DNA of 5,341 nt from DASXUX01 sp036504595 (GCA_036504595.1 DASXUX010000029.1:1-5341), one strand, 5' to 3'. Numbered from the stretch's first letter, positions 1-5,269 are shown. The notes: a model not told the origin generated them from the sequence alone. Program-made: numbers and translations.

Positions 1-137
1 CTTACAAACACTGGCCGTCCATCTTCAATAACGATAGCACTCTCACCTCGGCGATCCTCGACCGCGTCCTCCATCACGCCGAAACCATCGTTATCGATGG
101 GAAAAGCTACCGCATGAAAGACCGCATCGACCCCTGA
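1..137 (+). CDS. istB: IS21-family helper ATPase IstB, C-terminal fragment
   Basis: The reading frame starting at base 3 gives 44 codons ending in TGA at 135-137. It reads YKHWPSIFNNDSTLTSAILD, continues through RVLHHAETIVIDGKSYRMK and ends DRIDP. The stretch W-P-x-I-F-N-N-D-x-T-L-T-x-A-x-L-D-R-x-x-H-H followed by I-x-G-x-S-Y-R is the characteristic C-terminus of IstB/DnaC-like proteins. IstB is an AAA+ ATPase that works with the transposase IstA in target choice and strand transfer. The Walker motifs lie upstream of the window. The gene is cut only by the window edge and its end looks intact, so the element may still be functional. The family call is near certain; too short for a subgroup. 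Confidence 0.93.
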   Translation, partial: YKHWPSIFNNDSTLTSAILDRVLHHAETIVIDGKSYRMKDRIDP

Positions 138-190
138 AGCCGCCGTACCATGCCAGCTTACACCCACCGCCCGCGCAGACGCCATGCAGC

Positions 191-260
191 CACCGCACGT
201 TCAAACCGGCGCATTCACCACATTTTCAAACCGGCTGATTTACCGCATTTTCACACCGGC
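191..260 (+). repeat. Three phased 20-bp repeats in the IS21 terminus
   Basis: Three copies lie at 191-210, 216-235 and 241-260, each starting exactly 25 bp after the previous one. The consensus is yACCrCAyktTCAmACCGGC; the most constant part is TTCAAACCGGC (TTCACACCGGC in the outermost copy). The 5-bp spacers (GCATT, TGATT) differ. Such subterminal repeats are typical of IS21-family ends and are thought to be transposase (IstA) binding sites. The 25-bp period is not a whole number of helical turns at 10.5 bp per turn, so successive copies are slightly rotated. The copies are read directly from the sequence; the binding role is inferred from the family. Confidence 0.85.
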
Positions 261-664
261 GCTGACAACGGCGTCAGACGAGTTTGAACCTGCCCCGGCA
301 GATGGTATCCCTTGTCGAGGAACGTGATCAGATAAACGCACGCTTGCGTGAGGGCTTTGGCATCTTTGCTTTTGATCGCAGCTTCGCTACCGGCGGCCCA
401 GTCGAGCATCAAAGAACGCAAGGCACTGTCATCGTCCAGGACGCTATTGTCGGCGACCCGCTGCGCCACGCGCTCTTTGAGTTTCTGGTTCAGCGCCTTG
501 ACCGTCTCGGGAGAACTGCACGCGGAAAGATAGCGGCCTGCCACGTCCCGCAGCTTGTCCCAAGGCACATTCTCTTCGCCAGCAGCCAAAACGGCTGGCG
601 GCAAAACTGTCACGAACAGAAACATTTTCATCCAGAGTGAAAGCAAACGACTGCATTTGCACAT
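251..664 (-). CDS. Small exported protein, C-terminus replaced by an IS end
   Basis: I do not recognise this 137-residue protein. The start at 664 is chosen because GGAG (674-677) sits 9 nt upstream; the frame stays open to 913 without convincing protein character, and a start at 631 has no ribosome site. Residues 5-27 look like a signal peptide (hydrophobic core MFLFVTVLPPAVLA, cleavage near Ala27/Ala28). The mature part is alpha-helical in style: W35, a YLSACSSPETVKALNQKLKE segment, then an Asp/Ala-rich helix and YLITFLDKGYHLPGQ. It is probably periplasmic or secreted. The IS21 tip ends at 267, inside codon 133, so the last five codons and TGA come from the insertion sequence; the original protein probably had a different and perhaps longer end. 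The next minus-strand gene upstream is 282 bp away with a hairpin between, so separate transcription is likely. Confidence 0.68.
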   Translation of the reverse strand: MCKCSRLLSLWMKMFLFVTVLPPAVLAAGEENVPWDKLRDVAGRYLSACSSPETVKALNQKLKERVAQRVADNSVLDDDSALRSLMLDWAAGSEAAIKSKDAKALTQACVYLITFLDKGYHLPGQVQTRLTPLSAPV

Positions 665-673
665 GTCTTGGGG

Positions 674-677
674 CTCC
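674..677 (-). promoter_or_regulatory. Ribosome binding site fixing the start at 664
   Basis: GGAG lies 9 nt before the ATG at 664. The same GGAG-type site with 9-nt spacing occurs before the genes starting at 1862 and 2818, which supports choosing this start over the upstream ATG at 913 or the internal ones at 631 and 625. Confidence 0.6.
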
Positions 678-763
678 AGTGTATCGGCCCGAATTCCCTG
701 GGTGATCCCCATGGACTTGTTCGGATCTGCGAGCCGCTGACAGGGCATACCAGAAACAACGAA

Positions 764-781
764 GGCCGGGATATCCCGGCC
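764..781 (-). terminator. Perfect 18-bp palindrome, probable terminator on the minus strand
   Basis: GGCCGGGATATCCCGGCC is a perfect inverted repeat: a 7-bp GC stem with an AUAU loop in RNA. Flanking AAGG/CCTT bases can extend the stem past a bulge. On the minus strand it is followed by TTCGTTGTTT (7 T in 10), as in an intrinsic terminator; on the plus strand the following bases are not T-rich. It lies 165 nt past the stop of the discoidin-like gene (947-1585) and about 100 nt before the start of the 251-664 gene, so it would separate those two. Protein binding to the palindrome is an alternative. Confidence 0.5.
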
Positions 782-946
782 CTTGGATGGAGCCTTCCCG
801 CGGCAAACTACCCGGCATACTGCGGCTTCAACATCTGCAACTCGCAGATTGGCGTTGTCAATCGCAGCGACCAAGTAGGCTGGGATGGTGCCAGAGCGGG
901 AGGATGGTGTCAAGATGCAGCTCTACTGGGCGAGCGCACACCCGCT

Positions 947-1585
947 TCAGAATTCCGCCGTCTGCTCGATGGGCTGACTTTCGGAAGGCATTCCCAGGCT
1001 GGCCTGCAGTTCCACGACATAGAAGCTCGGATTGTACGAGTTGAACGTGCCGGTCAGCCGGATCAATTTCACCATCTGCGGCTGAAATCGGATCGTCTGC
1101 CAGCCCCTACACTGCTCATTCGGGCCGCTCCGGTCCGCCGCCACGATCCAGTGCTCAGCTTTTTCGTCGGCACAAACTTCCAGCTTGTACCGCTGGAAAC
1201 GATCATCGCCGTCCCAGAGCAGGAAGCGCACGCAGTCGATCTCGACGGGCTCTCTTAGTGTGATGAGAAATGGCTCAGGCGGATTCGTGGTCCAGCACGA
1301 ATAGCCGAATCCCGAGTACCAGTCGTACCCGGTCGCAACGCCGTCGATAATCATCAGTGCATTGCGCCCACCGGTAATCGTGGCGCCATGCGTGTACAGC
1401 GCGTGATTGTAGCCGGGCGGATAGGTGCGCTTCTTGGGAACGGGCGGGAGTGGCGCAGCTTGCTGCGTGATGGCGACCTGCGCGGTCGGCTTGCTGCTGC
1501 GTCCCAAGCGCCAACCCATGTAGAAGTTGGTCGCTGCCACCAGAAGCACGACTAAGACGAGCACTGCTTTCGCGATTGGGTTCAT
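947..1585 (-). CDS. Membrane-anchored discoidin (F5/8 type C)-like protein
   Basis: The protein has 212 residues from the chosen ATG. Residues 5-25 (AVLVLVVLLVAATNFYMG core) form an uncleaved-looking membrane anchor after a short Lys-containing N-terminus. A Pro-rich linker follows to about 60 (AAPLPPVPKKRTYPPG). Residues about 65-196 look like a galactose-binding/discoidin fold: A-L-M-I-I-D-G, Y-D-W-Y-S-G, the strand PFLITLREPVEIDCVRFLLW, then DGDDRFQRYKLEVCAD, GWQTIRFQPQMVKLIRLTG and the closing NPSFYVVELQA. In this superfamily such domains bind carbohydrates or lipids, so a surface-binding role outside the membrane is inferred. No catalytic domain is present, and the size is that of one domain plus anchor. 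No start has a good ribosome site; 1585 is preferred because it puts the anchor at the N-terminus, and 1633 is the alternative. Confidence 0.8.
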   Translation of the reverse strand: MNPIAKAVLVLVVLLVAATNFYMGWRLGRSSKPTAQVAITQQAAPLPPVPKKRTYPPGYNHALYTHGATITGGRNALMIIDGVATGYDWYSGFGYSCWTTNPPEPFLITLREPVEIDCVRFLLWDGDDRFQRYKLEVCADEKAEHWIVAADRSGPNEQCRGWQTIRFQPQMVKLIRLTGTFNSYNPSFYVVELQASLGMPSESQPIEQTAEF

Positions 1586-1700
1586 TGTTCGTGCGTGTAC
1601 GGACCACGTTCCTTCCTGCATGCGGGAGCACATCCATCCGGTGTCATCTGACGCCGGTCATGAGGGCCTGGCCTCGGCAATTATCGAGCTGAACCGAGAT

Positions 1701-1728
1701 TTGCCCGGCCTTCCGGACGTGCTACTCT
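1701..1728 (+). promoter_or_regulatory. Candidate sigma-70-type promoter for the 1862-2248 gene
   Basis: TTGCCC (1701-1706) is followed after 16 bp by TACTCT (1723-1728), with a TGC extended -10 directly before it (1720-1722). The same TGCTACnnT pattern occurs upstream of the genes starting at 3016 and 2818. Transcription would start near 1735, leaving a leader of roughly 125 nt. This is an inference from motif match only. Confidence 0.4.
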
Positions 1729-1848
1729 CGTGACCCTATACCATGGCTGTGAGCACGAGCGGTAATACGCTTGAGACAATTGCCGCAAGATGGCCATGTT
1801 GCAGGCATTCGGTACTTAACCCGATGCGGTCAGGAGCAGTCAAGGCTT

Positions 1849-1852
1849 GGAG
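1849..1852 (+). promoter_or_regulatory. Ribosome binding site fixing the start at 1862
   Basis: GGAG lies 9 nt before the ATG at 1862. The longer frame with a TTG start at 1847 would overlap this site, so the ATG at 1862 is the better start. Confidence 0.65.
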
Positions 1853-1861
1853 TTCACCAGC

Positions 1862-2248
1862 ATGGTCGAGGGCTTTGGCATCGCAGGAGTCTGGAGCGGC
1901 TATTACTACTATCCAAAAATCCCTCTGCTCGGGATCGAGATTAGCCAACCCGTAAAGTTCACCGCCGTCTTCAAGCAGGACAGCAGCGGCCAGATTTTTG
2001 GAGACATCTATGAGCCGAAGACGTTCGGTCTGCTACCTGCTGAGCACCTGGAGGCAGAAATACTGGATTTCGAATTCCTCGATAACGGCGTAAGGTTCAT
2101 CAAGAAGTACAACGGCATGGGCGGAGCGAGGCATCGGGTCACGTATGAGGGCTCGATTTCACCAGATGGCAACGTTATAGCTGGCGCCTGGAGAATCTCA
2201 TGGCTGGGGCGCGGAACGTTCGAGATCCACAGGGAACTTCTGGAGTAG
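1862..2248 (+). CDS. Small soluble protein of unknown function, possible beta-barrel
   Basis: I do not recognise a named family for this 128-residue protein. It has no signal peptide or membrane segment, so it is predicted to be cytoplasmic. The pattern suggests a small beta-barrel of lipocalin or avidin style: an opening G-V-W-S-G-Y-Y-Y-Y (9-17), alternating strands such as VKFTAVFKQ (31-39) and GQIFGDIYEP (43-52), an E-A-E-I-L-D-F-E-F strand (64-72), VRFIKKYNG (77-85), then Y-E-G-S-I-S-P-D-G-N-V-I-A-G-A-W (95-110) and a closing GRGTFEIHRE. The repeated G-x-I-x-G and G-x-W motifs are the main basis, so the fold is only a guess. The gene stands alone between a divergent and a convergent neighbour. 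It ends 147 bp from the stop of the minus-strand gene at 2396. Confidence 0.72.
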   Translation: MVEGFGIAGVWSGYYYYPKIPLLGIEISQPVKFTAVFKQDSSGQIFGDIYEPKTFGLLPAEHLEAEILDFEFLDNGVRFIKKYNGMGGARHRVTYEGSISPDGNVIAGAWRISWLGRGTFEIHRELLE

Positions 2249-2395
2249 CTGGGTCTCAGGGAACCTCTTGCAGAGCCGCCGATGGCTGATCTGGAGCGCG
2301 TGGCGGGACAGGCGGAGCCTATGAGCGATGCTTCAGCCAGGGGGACTCGCCCCAGCCCCCGGGTGCGCTTCATGGGCTTTCGCCATGCTGCAGGC
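2249..2395. other. Convergent intergenic region, 147 bp
   Basis: The region separates the stops of the plus-strand gene ending at 2248 and the minus-strand gene ending at 2396. It contains the 2284-2328 repeat copy and a small 5-bp hairpin, CATGG (2371-2375) with CCATG (2383-2387). That hairpin lacks a T-tract on either strand, so I do not call it a terminator. No gene is supported here. Confidence 0.45.
2284..2328 (+). repeat. Copy 1 of a duplicated leader-and-start segment
   Basis: This 45-bp stretch aligns without gaps to 4556-4600 at 37 of 45 positions, including exact runs TCTGGAGCG, GCGGGACAGG and CTATGAGCGA. In the second copy the ATG is the start of the two-TM protein gene. Here the equivalent ATG (2321) opens a frame reading MSDASARGTRP that then runs antisense through the 2396-2818 gene. 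It is best seen as the relic 5' end of a lost paralogue; similarity fades just after the ATG. Confidence 0.5.
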
Positions 2396-2818
2396 TTACT
2401 TATTGCGCTTGCTTTTCGCGGTGCCATCTTCCGATTGCTTGATTTCGGTGATCGTAGCTACCGTCATCGTTCCTGCCGTGACCCGTCCCGTCACTTTGAC
2501 GTGAGCCCTGTTGTTCTTCAGCGCGGTCAATTTCGCCGCGATGTCCCCGGTTGCAACCAAGTACAGCATCGGGGCTGGACCTTTTCTTTTCACCTTCTTG
2601 GCGTTCTCCTTGTCGGGAGCGTTTTCCTTCGACACTGTCAACGCCGCGATCACGTCCGCCGCGGCTGTCGTCGGCTTTTCGCCAAGGACGCCCTCCCATT
2701 CCTCTGCGTTGCCTTTCGGGGCATCGGTCGTTTCGGCCGCCTTATCGGCATCTTCGGCCTGTACCTGGGCACAAACGAACACTAAGCCCGCAAGGACAAC
2801 CATAAGGGAATTCTTCAT
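2396..2818 (-). CDS. Small exported protein with a possible OB-like C-terminal half
   Basis: This 140-residue protein is of no family I can name. The start at 2818 is well supported: GGGAGGGG lies just upstream with GGAGG (2828-2832) 9 nt before the ATG. Residues 1-21 are a classical signal peptide (MKNSLMVVLAGLVFVCAQVQA, cleavage before EDADKA). Residues 22-50 are acidic, Ala-rich and probably flexible. A helix-like stretch, Lys-rich KENAKKVKRKG (69-80), follows. Residues 82-127 form a beta-rich block, with LYLVATGDIAAKL then HVKVTGRV and MTVATITEIK, reminiscent of small periplasmic OB-fold proteins. The C-terminal tail is charged (KSKRNK). It is likely periplasmic. The gene is divergent from the transglutaminase-like gene, with 197 bp between the starts. 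The OB suggestion is inference. Confidence 0.78.
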   Translation of the reverse strand: MKNSLMVVLAGLVFVCAQVQAEDADKAAETTDAPKGNAEEWEGVLGEKPTTAAADVIAALTVSKENAPDKENAKKVKRKGPAPMLYLVATGDIAAKLTALKNNRAHVKVTGRVTAGTMTVATITEIKQSEDGTAKSKRNK

Positions 2819-2863
2819 CGTCGCGCCCCTCCCGACAATACTTACCCCGCGGTCGCAATCAGA

Positions 2864-2872
2864 ACTGTAGCA
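2864..2872 (-). promoter_or_regulatory. Candidate extended -10 promoter for the 2396-2818 gene
   Basis: On the minus strand the bases read TGC-TACAGT, matching the extended -10 pattern TGCTACnnT found upstream of two other genes in this window. No good -35 hexamer lies 16-18 bp upstream. Transcription would begin about 40 nt before the ATG at 2818. Confidence 0.3.
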
Positions 2873-2938
2873 AGGATACGCATTCCCACGTCCGCGACGC
2901 TCTCGCCGGTTCCCGGTGCTGAATGCCTGAGCCCCGCC

Positions 2939-2967
2939 TTTACCCGCCGCCCACCCCGTGCTACGCT
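2939..2967 (+). promoter_or_regulatory. Candidate promoter for the transglutaminase-like gene
   Basis: TTTACC (2939-2944) is followed after 17 bp by TACGCT (2962-2967), preceded by an extended -10 TGC (2959-2961). The predicted start near 2973 gives a leader of about 43 nt before the ATG at 3016. If real, it drives 3016-4485 and possibly the two genes after it. Confidence 0.42.
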
Positions 2968-3015
2968 CCTCGCCGTCCGCATTCATCATCCGGGGCGGTT
3001 TCATCTTGAGGGCTG

Positions 3016-4485
3016 ATGATGACACGAACTAATCGCGTTCTGGTTTTGCTTAGTTTCCTCTTCCTGCAGTTGCTGACCGCGGGCGAGGAAGCGGAAGTCC
3101 TTACGCTGACGGCGGACGAGATCCCGCAGCCGTATATACACTGGTACGGCCTATACGGCCCTGACGGTGTAAAATTGGGCTGTTGCCGGATGGAACTGTT
3201 CGGCAAAACGGACGATTCGTTCCGTGTCGCCATGGATGTGCGGATCAAACTCGCCGCCAAAGGGAAACAGGTCGAAGCCCGTATGAAGCAGGAGAAGACT
3301 TTTGCCGCGACGGCGCCGTTTGGATTGATCAGCGGCGTAGAGACGACCACAACTGGTAACACGCCAGAGCTGTCGGTCTCGGTCCAGCACACAGGGACAG
3401 CCTACATGGCAACGGTCAAACAAGGCGACAGTCAACGCCAGATACCAGTGCCCCAAATCGCGGAAACGTTGTCGGAGTTTTTGGGCGGGGAAGTCTGGGT
3501 GCGCCGAAAAACTCGCACTCTCGGCGAAAACTTCCAGACTCGCAGCTTTTCGTTGCAGAATCTTGCGTCGAGCACTGCAATCTACAAGATCACGGCTGTC
3601 AGGGAGAGTATTGTCGCCGGTACAACTGTGAAGTATTACGAATTCAGCTGCTATTCCGCAGAACATGGCGACATGGGCACGGCCCGCGTAGCTACCGATG
3701 GGACGATGATCTGCATGAAGCTCGGCGCCATGTTTGAGGCCCGTCTCGAACCGGAGGAATTCGCTCAGAAGATCGAGTACAGTTCGGACTTGTTCGTTTT
3801 TGGCATCGCACGCATTGACAAGCCTCTTGGCGACCCGCACAAGATCTTGCGCATGAGCGTTGAGGCGACCGGCCCGCACGTCGATAAATTTCCGAACTCG
3901 CCCGAGCAGACCATCGTGCGGGACGAGAAGAACAGCTCGTGTATCTTGAGAACCGGAAAGGGCAACGGAGAGTCCCAGAAGGCTACCTCGCTGGAGATTC
4001 AGAGCGATCTCAAGGAAACGCCGACATATCCTGTCAACGATTTAGAAGTGAAAGAACTGGCGAGGCAAGCCTGCGGAGATGCCAACGATGCAAAGGATAA
4101 GGTGCAACGGCTGGTGCGCTTTGTATATGGTTATCTGAAAAAGCAGACCGTGCTCGGACACCTCACTGTAAAGGAAATCATCGCTCTTAAGAAGGGTGAC
4201 TGCTCACATCATGCGCGACTTTTCACAGCGCTGGCACGCGCCAGCGGTATTTCGGCGCGTGAGGTTCACGGGCTTGCGTATATGGGCGACGATGCTCGCT
4301 CCTTTGGCGGGCATGCGTGGAACGAGGTGGTGCTTGATGGCTGCTGGGTGCCGGTCGATTCTACCTGGAATGAGACCGAGGTGGATGGCGCACATATTCG
4401 TTTTGCTGCGGGCGAGAAATGGAATAACACATGGCTCTTCGGACAAGTGACATTCAAGCTGATCGAACTTGAGCTGAGAAAGTGA
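3016..4485 (+). CDS. Exported transglutaminase-like (papain-fold) protein
   Basis: This 489-residue protein starts with a signal peptide (residues 1-23, core VLVLLSFLFLQLLTAG). Residues about 35-300 are a beta-rich region opening I-H-W-Y-G-L-Y-G-P-D-G-V-K-L-G. Residues about 345-465 are a transglutaminase-like core with the full triad: Cys396 in KKGDCSHHARLFTALARASG, His433 in GGHAWNEVVLDG and Asp448 in WVPVDSTWNE. Proteins of this superfamily act as cysteine proteases, peptide N-glycanases or crosslinking enzymes; the substrate cannot be read from the sequence. Export suggests action in the periplasm or outside the cell. GAGGG (3008-3012) lies 3 nt before the first ATG and 6 nt before the second (3019), so the second Met may be the true start. 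The gene appears intact. A two-TM protein gene follows 107 bp downstream. Confidence 0.9.
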   Translation: MMTRTNRVLVLLSFLFLQLLTAGEEAEVLTLTADEIPQPYIHWYGLYGPDGVKLGCCRMELFGKTDDSFRVAMDVRIKLAAKGKQVEARMKQEKTFAATAPFGLISGVETTTTGNTPELSVSVQHTGTAYMATVKQGDSQRQIPVPQIAETLSEFLGGEVWVRRKTRTLGENFQTRSFSLQNLASSTAIYKITAVRESIVAGTTVKYYEFSCYSAEHGDMGTARVATDGTMICMKLGAMFEARLEPEEFAQKIEYSSDLFVFGIARIDKPLGDPHKILRMSVEATGPHVDKFPNSPEQTIVRDEKNSSCILRTGKGNGESQKATSLEIQSDLKETPTYPVNDLEVKELARQACGDANDAKDKVQRLVRFVYGYLKKQTVLGHLTVKEIIALKKGDCSHHARLFTALARASGISAREVHGLAYMGDDARSFGGHAWNEVVLDGCWVPVDSTWNETEVDGAHIRFAAGEKWNNTWLFGQVTFKLIELELRK

Positions 4486-4592
4486 CTGTCCAGCCGCCTA
4501 TTGGTGGCCATCGCCTGACTTCCTGAGTTCTGGCTGACGGTGACCTTCTCGTTTGGGCTGGTCTGGAGCGTGCCGCGGGACAGGAAGACGCT
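4486..4592 (+). other. Intergenic gap before the two-TM gene
   Basis: The 107-bp gap shows no T-tailed hairpin after the stop at 4483-4485, so read-through from the transglutaminase-like gene is possible. Its last 37 bases belong to the second copy of the duplicated leader segment. No clear -35/-10 pair is visible. Confidence 0.4.
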
Positions 4593-4600
4593 ATGAGCGA
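4556..4600 (+). repeat. Copy 2 of a duplicated leader-and-start segment
   Basis: This 45-bp segment covers the leader, the ribosome site and the first codons (ATG-AGC-GA) of the two-TM protein gene. It matches 2284-2328 at 37 of 45 positions without gaps. Because conservation reaches from well upstream into the start codon, it suggests duplication of a whole 5' gene end rather than a shared ribosome site. Confidence 0.5.
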
Positions 4601-5009
4601 GCAGCCGAAGAAGCGCGGACTGTTCCAGATTCATCTTTCGACCGCGGTGGCGCTGATGTTCGTGGCGGGCGCAGTGCTCGGGGTCAACCTTGTCGTCCGC
4701 ACCTATTATTTTCAAGGCGAAGGGGATTTGGGCGTTTGCGATGTCTACTGCGGACCTGCCTATGGATGGCCGTGGACGTGCTGCCGCGGAATCCCTGCCA
4801 CGCTATGGGGTCGTGGAAACTACAACGAGAAGGGCGTAATTCCTGAGACCATTGTTCACACGGACAGCGCGCAAGTGCTTCCGACGCCAGAGAAGCTCGA
4901 ATGTGACCTCGGTGCGGCTTTTCTTGACGTTCTGGTGGCACTGATGGCAATCTCAGCATGCGCGGGCCTATGCGAATGGCCTATACGCCGCAGGGAGCGC
5001 CGCCCATGA
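4593..5009 (+). CDS. Two-TM membrane protein with a Cys-rich loop
   Basis: This 138-residue protein has no function I can assign. The N-terminus (MSEQPKKRGLFQIHLS) is basic and short, followed by a membrane segment at about 15-35 (TAVALMFVAGAVLGVNLVV). The loop 36-105 contains Cys49, Cys53, Cys63, Cys64 and Cys104 within Gly- and Trp-rich sequence (GVCDVYCG, GWPWTCCRG). The second membrane segment is at about 107-128 (AAFLDVLVALMAISACAG), with an Arg-rich tail (RRRERRP). With charged cytoplasmic ends the loop would be outside, where its cysteines could form disulfides. As I recall, similar openings are common in small planctomycete membrane proteins. AGGA (4582-4585) lies 7 nt before the ATG. 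The stop overlaps the next start as ATGA (5006-5009), so the two are translationally coupled. Confidence 0.8.
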   Translation: MSEQPKKRGLFQIHLSTAVALMFVAGAVLGVNLVVRTYYFQGEGDLGVCDVYCGPAYGWPWTCCRGIPATLWGRGNYNEKGVIPETIVHTDSAQVLPTPEKLECDLGAAFLDVLVALMAISACAGLCEWPIRRRERRP

Positions 5010-5269
5010 GCTTGACGCTCCGTGCTCTGCTTCTGCTGCTGGCCTGCACAACGGTATCCCTCTGCGCCGCCGCCGACGCGCAGGACACCAAGCCCGCGCA
5101 TCCCTGGCCCCTCTGGGACGGCAAAGAGACAATCGCCGACTACGCCCGGCGCGCTGGCCTGGAGCCGACGAAGACGCTCGATCTGGGCGGCGGCGTGACG
5201 CTAGACCCAAAACAAGCGCGTCCCCAGCATCTCAAGTCTGTCGCGCCGTGCATCGATGTAGGGGCATAA
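5006..5269 (+). CDS. Truncated exported FGE-like (SUMF1) protein: signal peptide and linker only
   Basis: The start at 5006 has GGAG (4994-4997) 8 nt upstream and overlaps the preceding stop as ATGA, so it is preferred over the ATG at 4958. The 87-residue product has a signal peptide (1-24, RALLLLLACTTVSLCAAADA) and then WPLWDGKETIADYARRAG with TKTLDLGGGVTL (residues 34-66). From memory, this linker stands directly before the ELVLIPAGxFxMGS start of FGE-sulfatase/SUMF1-like domains in planctomycete proteins. Here it changes after Leu66 into DPKQARPQHLK and stops at 5267-5269. None of the three plus-strand frames after 5204 contains the expected motif, so this looks like a deletion or insertion rather than a single frameshift. 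It is probably a remnant, although a short secreted peptide may still be made. Confidence 0.6.
   Translation: MSLTLRALLLLLACTTVSLCAAADAQDTKPAHPWPLWDGKETIADYARRAGLEPTKTLDLGGGVTLDPKQARPQHLKSVAPCIDVGA

Larger units (their letters stand above)
1..267 (+). mobile_element. Right end of an IS21-family insertion sequence (partial)
   Basis: The segment carries the 3' end of an IstB-type gene (stop at 135-137), a short noncoding stretch, then a terminal region with three phased repeats and the tip GCTGACA ending at 267. Read inward on the minus strand, the tip begins TGTCAGCGCCGGTGTGAAA, which matches the TG...CA ends and multi-repeat termini known for the IS21 family. The rest of the element (istA, most of istB and the left end) lies outside the window, so the 4-8 bp target duplication usual for the family cannot be checked. 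The boundary at 267 is inferred from the tip sequence and could be off by a base or two. Confidence 0.88.
665..946. other. Intergenic region, 282 bp, between two minus-strand genes
   Basis: Apart from the palindrome at 764-781 and the ribosome site at 674-677, I see no supported feature. Several frames are open across it on both strands, but none has a ribosome site or recognisable protein character. The promoter of the 251-664 gene should lie here. A TACACT at about 680-685 on the minus strand resembles a -10 box but sits too close to the ribosome site to be convincing. Confidence 0.5.
1586..1861. promoter_or_regulatory. Divergent intergenic region between the 947-1585 and 1862-2248 genes
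   Basis: This 276-bp gap must hold promoters for both directions. The plus-strand promoter proposed at 1701-1728 is listed separately. For the minus strand, GATAAT at 1680-1685 matches the -10 consensus at five of six positions but has no good -35 partner (CCGGGC at 17 bp). The two candidates would lie nearly back to back. From 1735 to 1861 the plus-strand leader is long (about 125 nt); I see no recognisable riboswitch or strong hairpin in it. Confidence 0.4.

Noticed and set aside
665..913. In-frame N-terminal extension of the 251-664 gene back to an ATG at 913.
   Set aside because: The extra 83 residues have no recognisable character, would bury the signal peptide inside the protein, and span the palindrome. 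A good ribosome site precedes 664.
668..1258. Plus-strand open frame of 196 codons.
   Set aside because: It runs antisense through the discoidin-like gene, which has clear domain and anchor features; no ribosome site or recognisable protein is present.
1743..1955. Possible 70-codon leader peptide upstream of and overlapping the 1862 gene.
   Set aside because: No ribosome site precedes its ATG and its composition looks noncoding; the overlap with the 1862 gene is in another frame.
2371..2387. Small CATGG/CCATG hairpin between the convergent genes as a shared terminator.
   Set aside because: Only five base pairs and no T-tract on either side.
2282..2785. Plus-strand open frame of 167 codons including the relic ATG at 2321.
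   Set aside because: Beyond about 2395 it is antisense to the exported protein gene at 2396-2818, which has a signal peptide and a strong ribosome site. Only the 5' part is kept, as a repeat relic.
3151..3879. Minus-strand open frame of 242 codons inside the transglutaminase-like gene.
   Set aside because: Fully antisense to a gene with a complete catalytic triad and signal peptide; the translation looks like shadow coding with many Arg, His and Cys residues.
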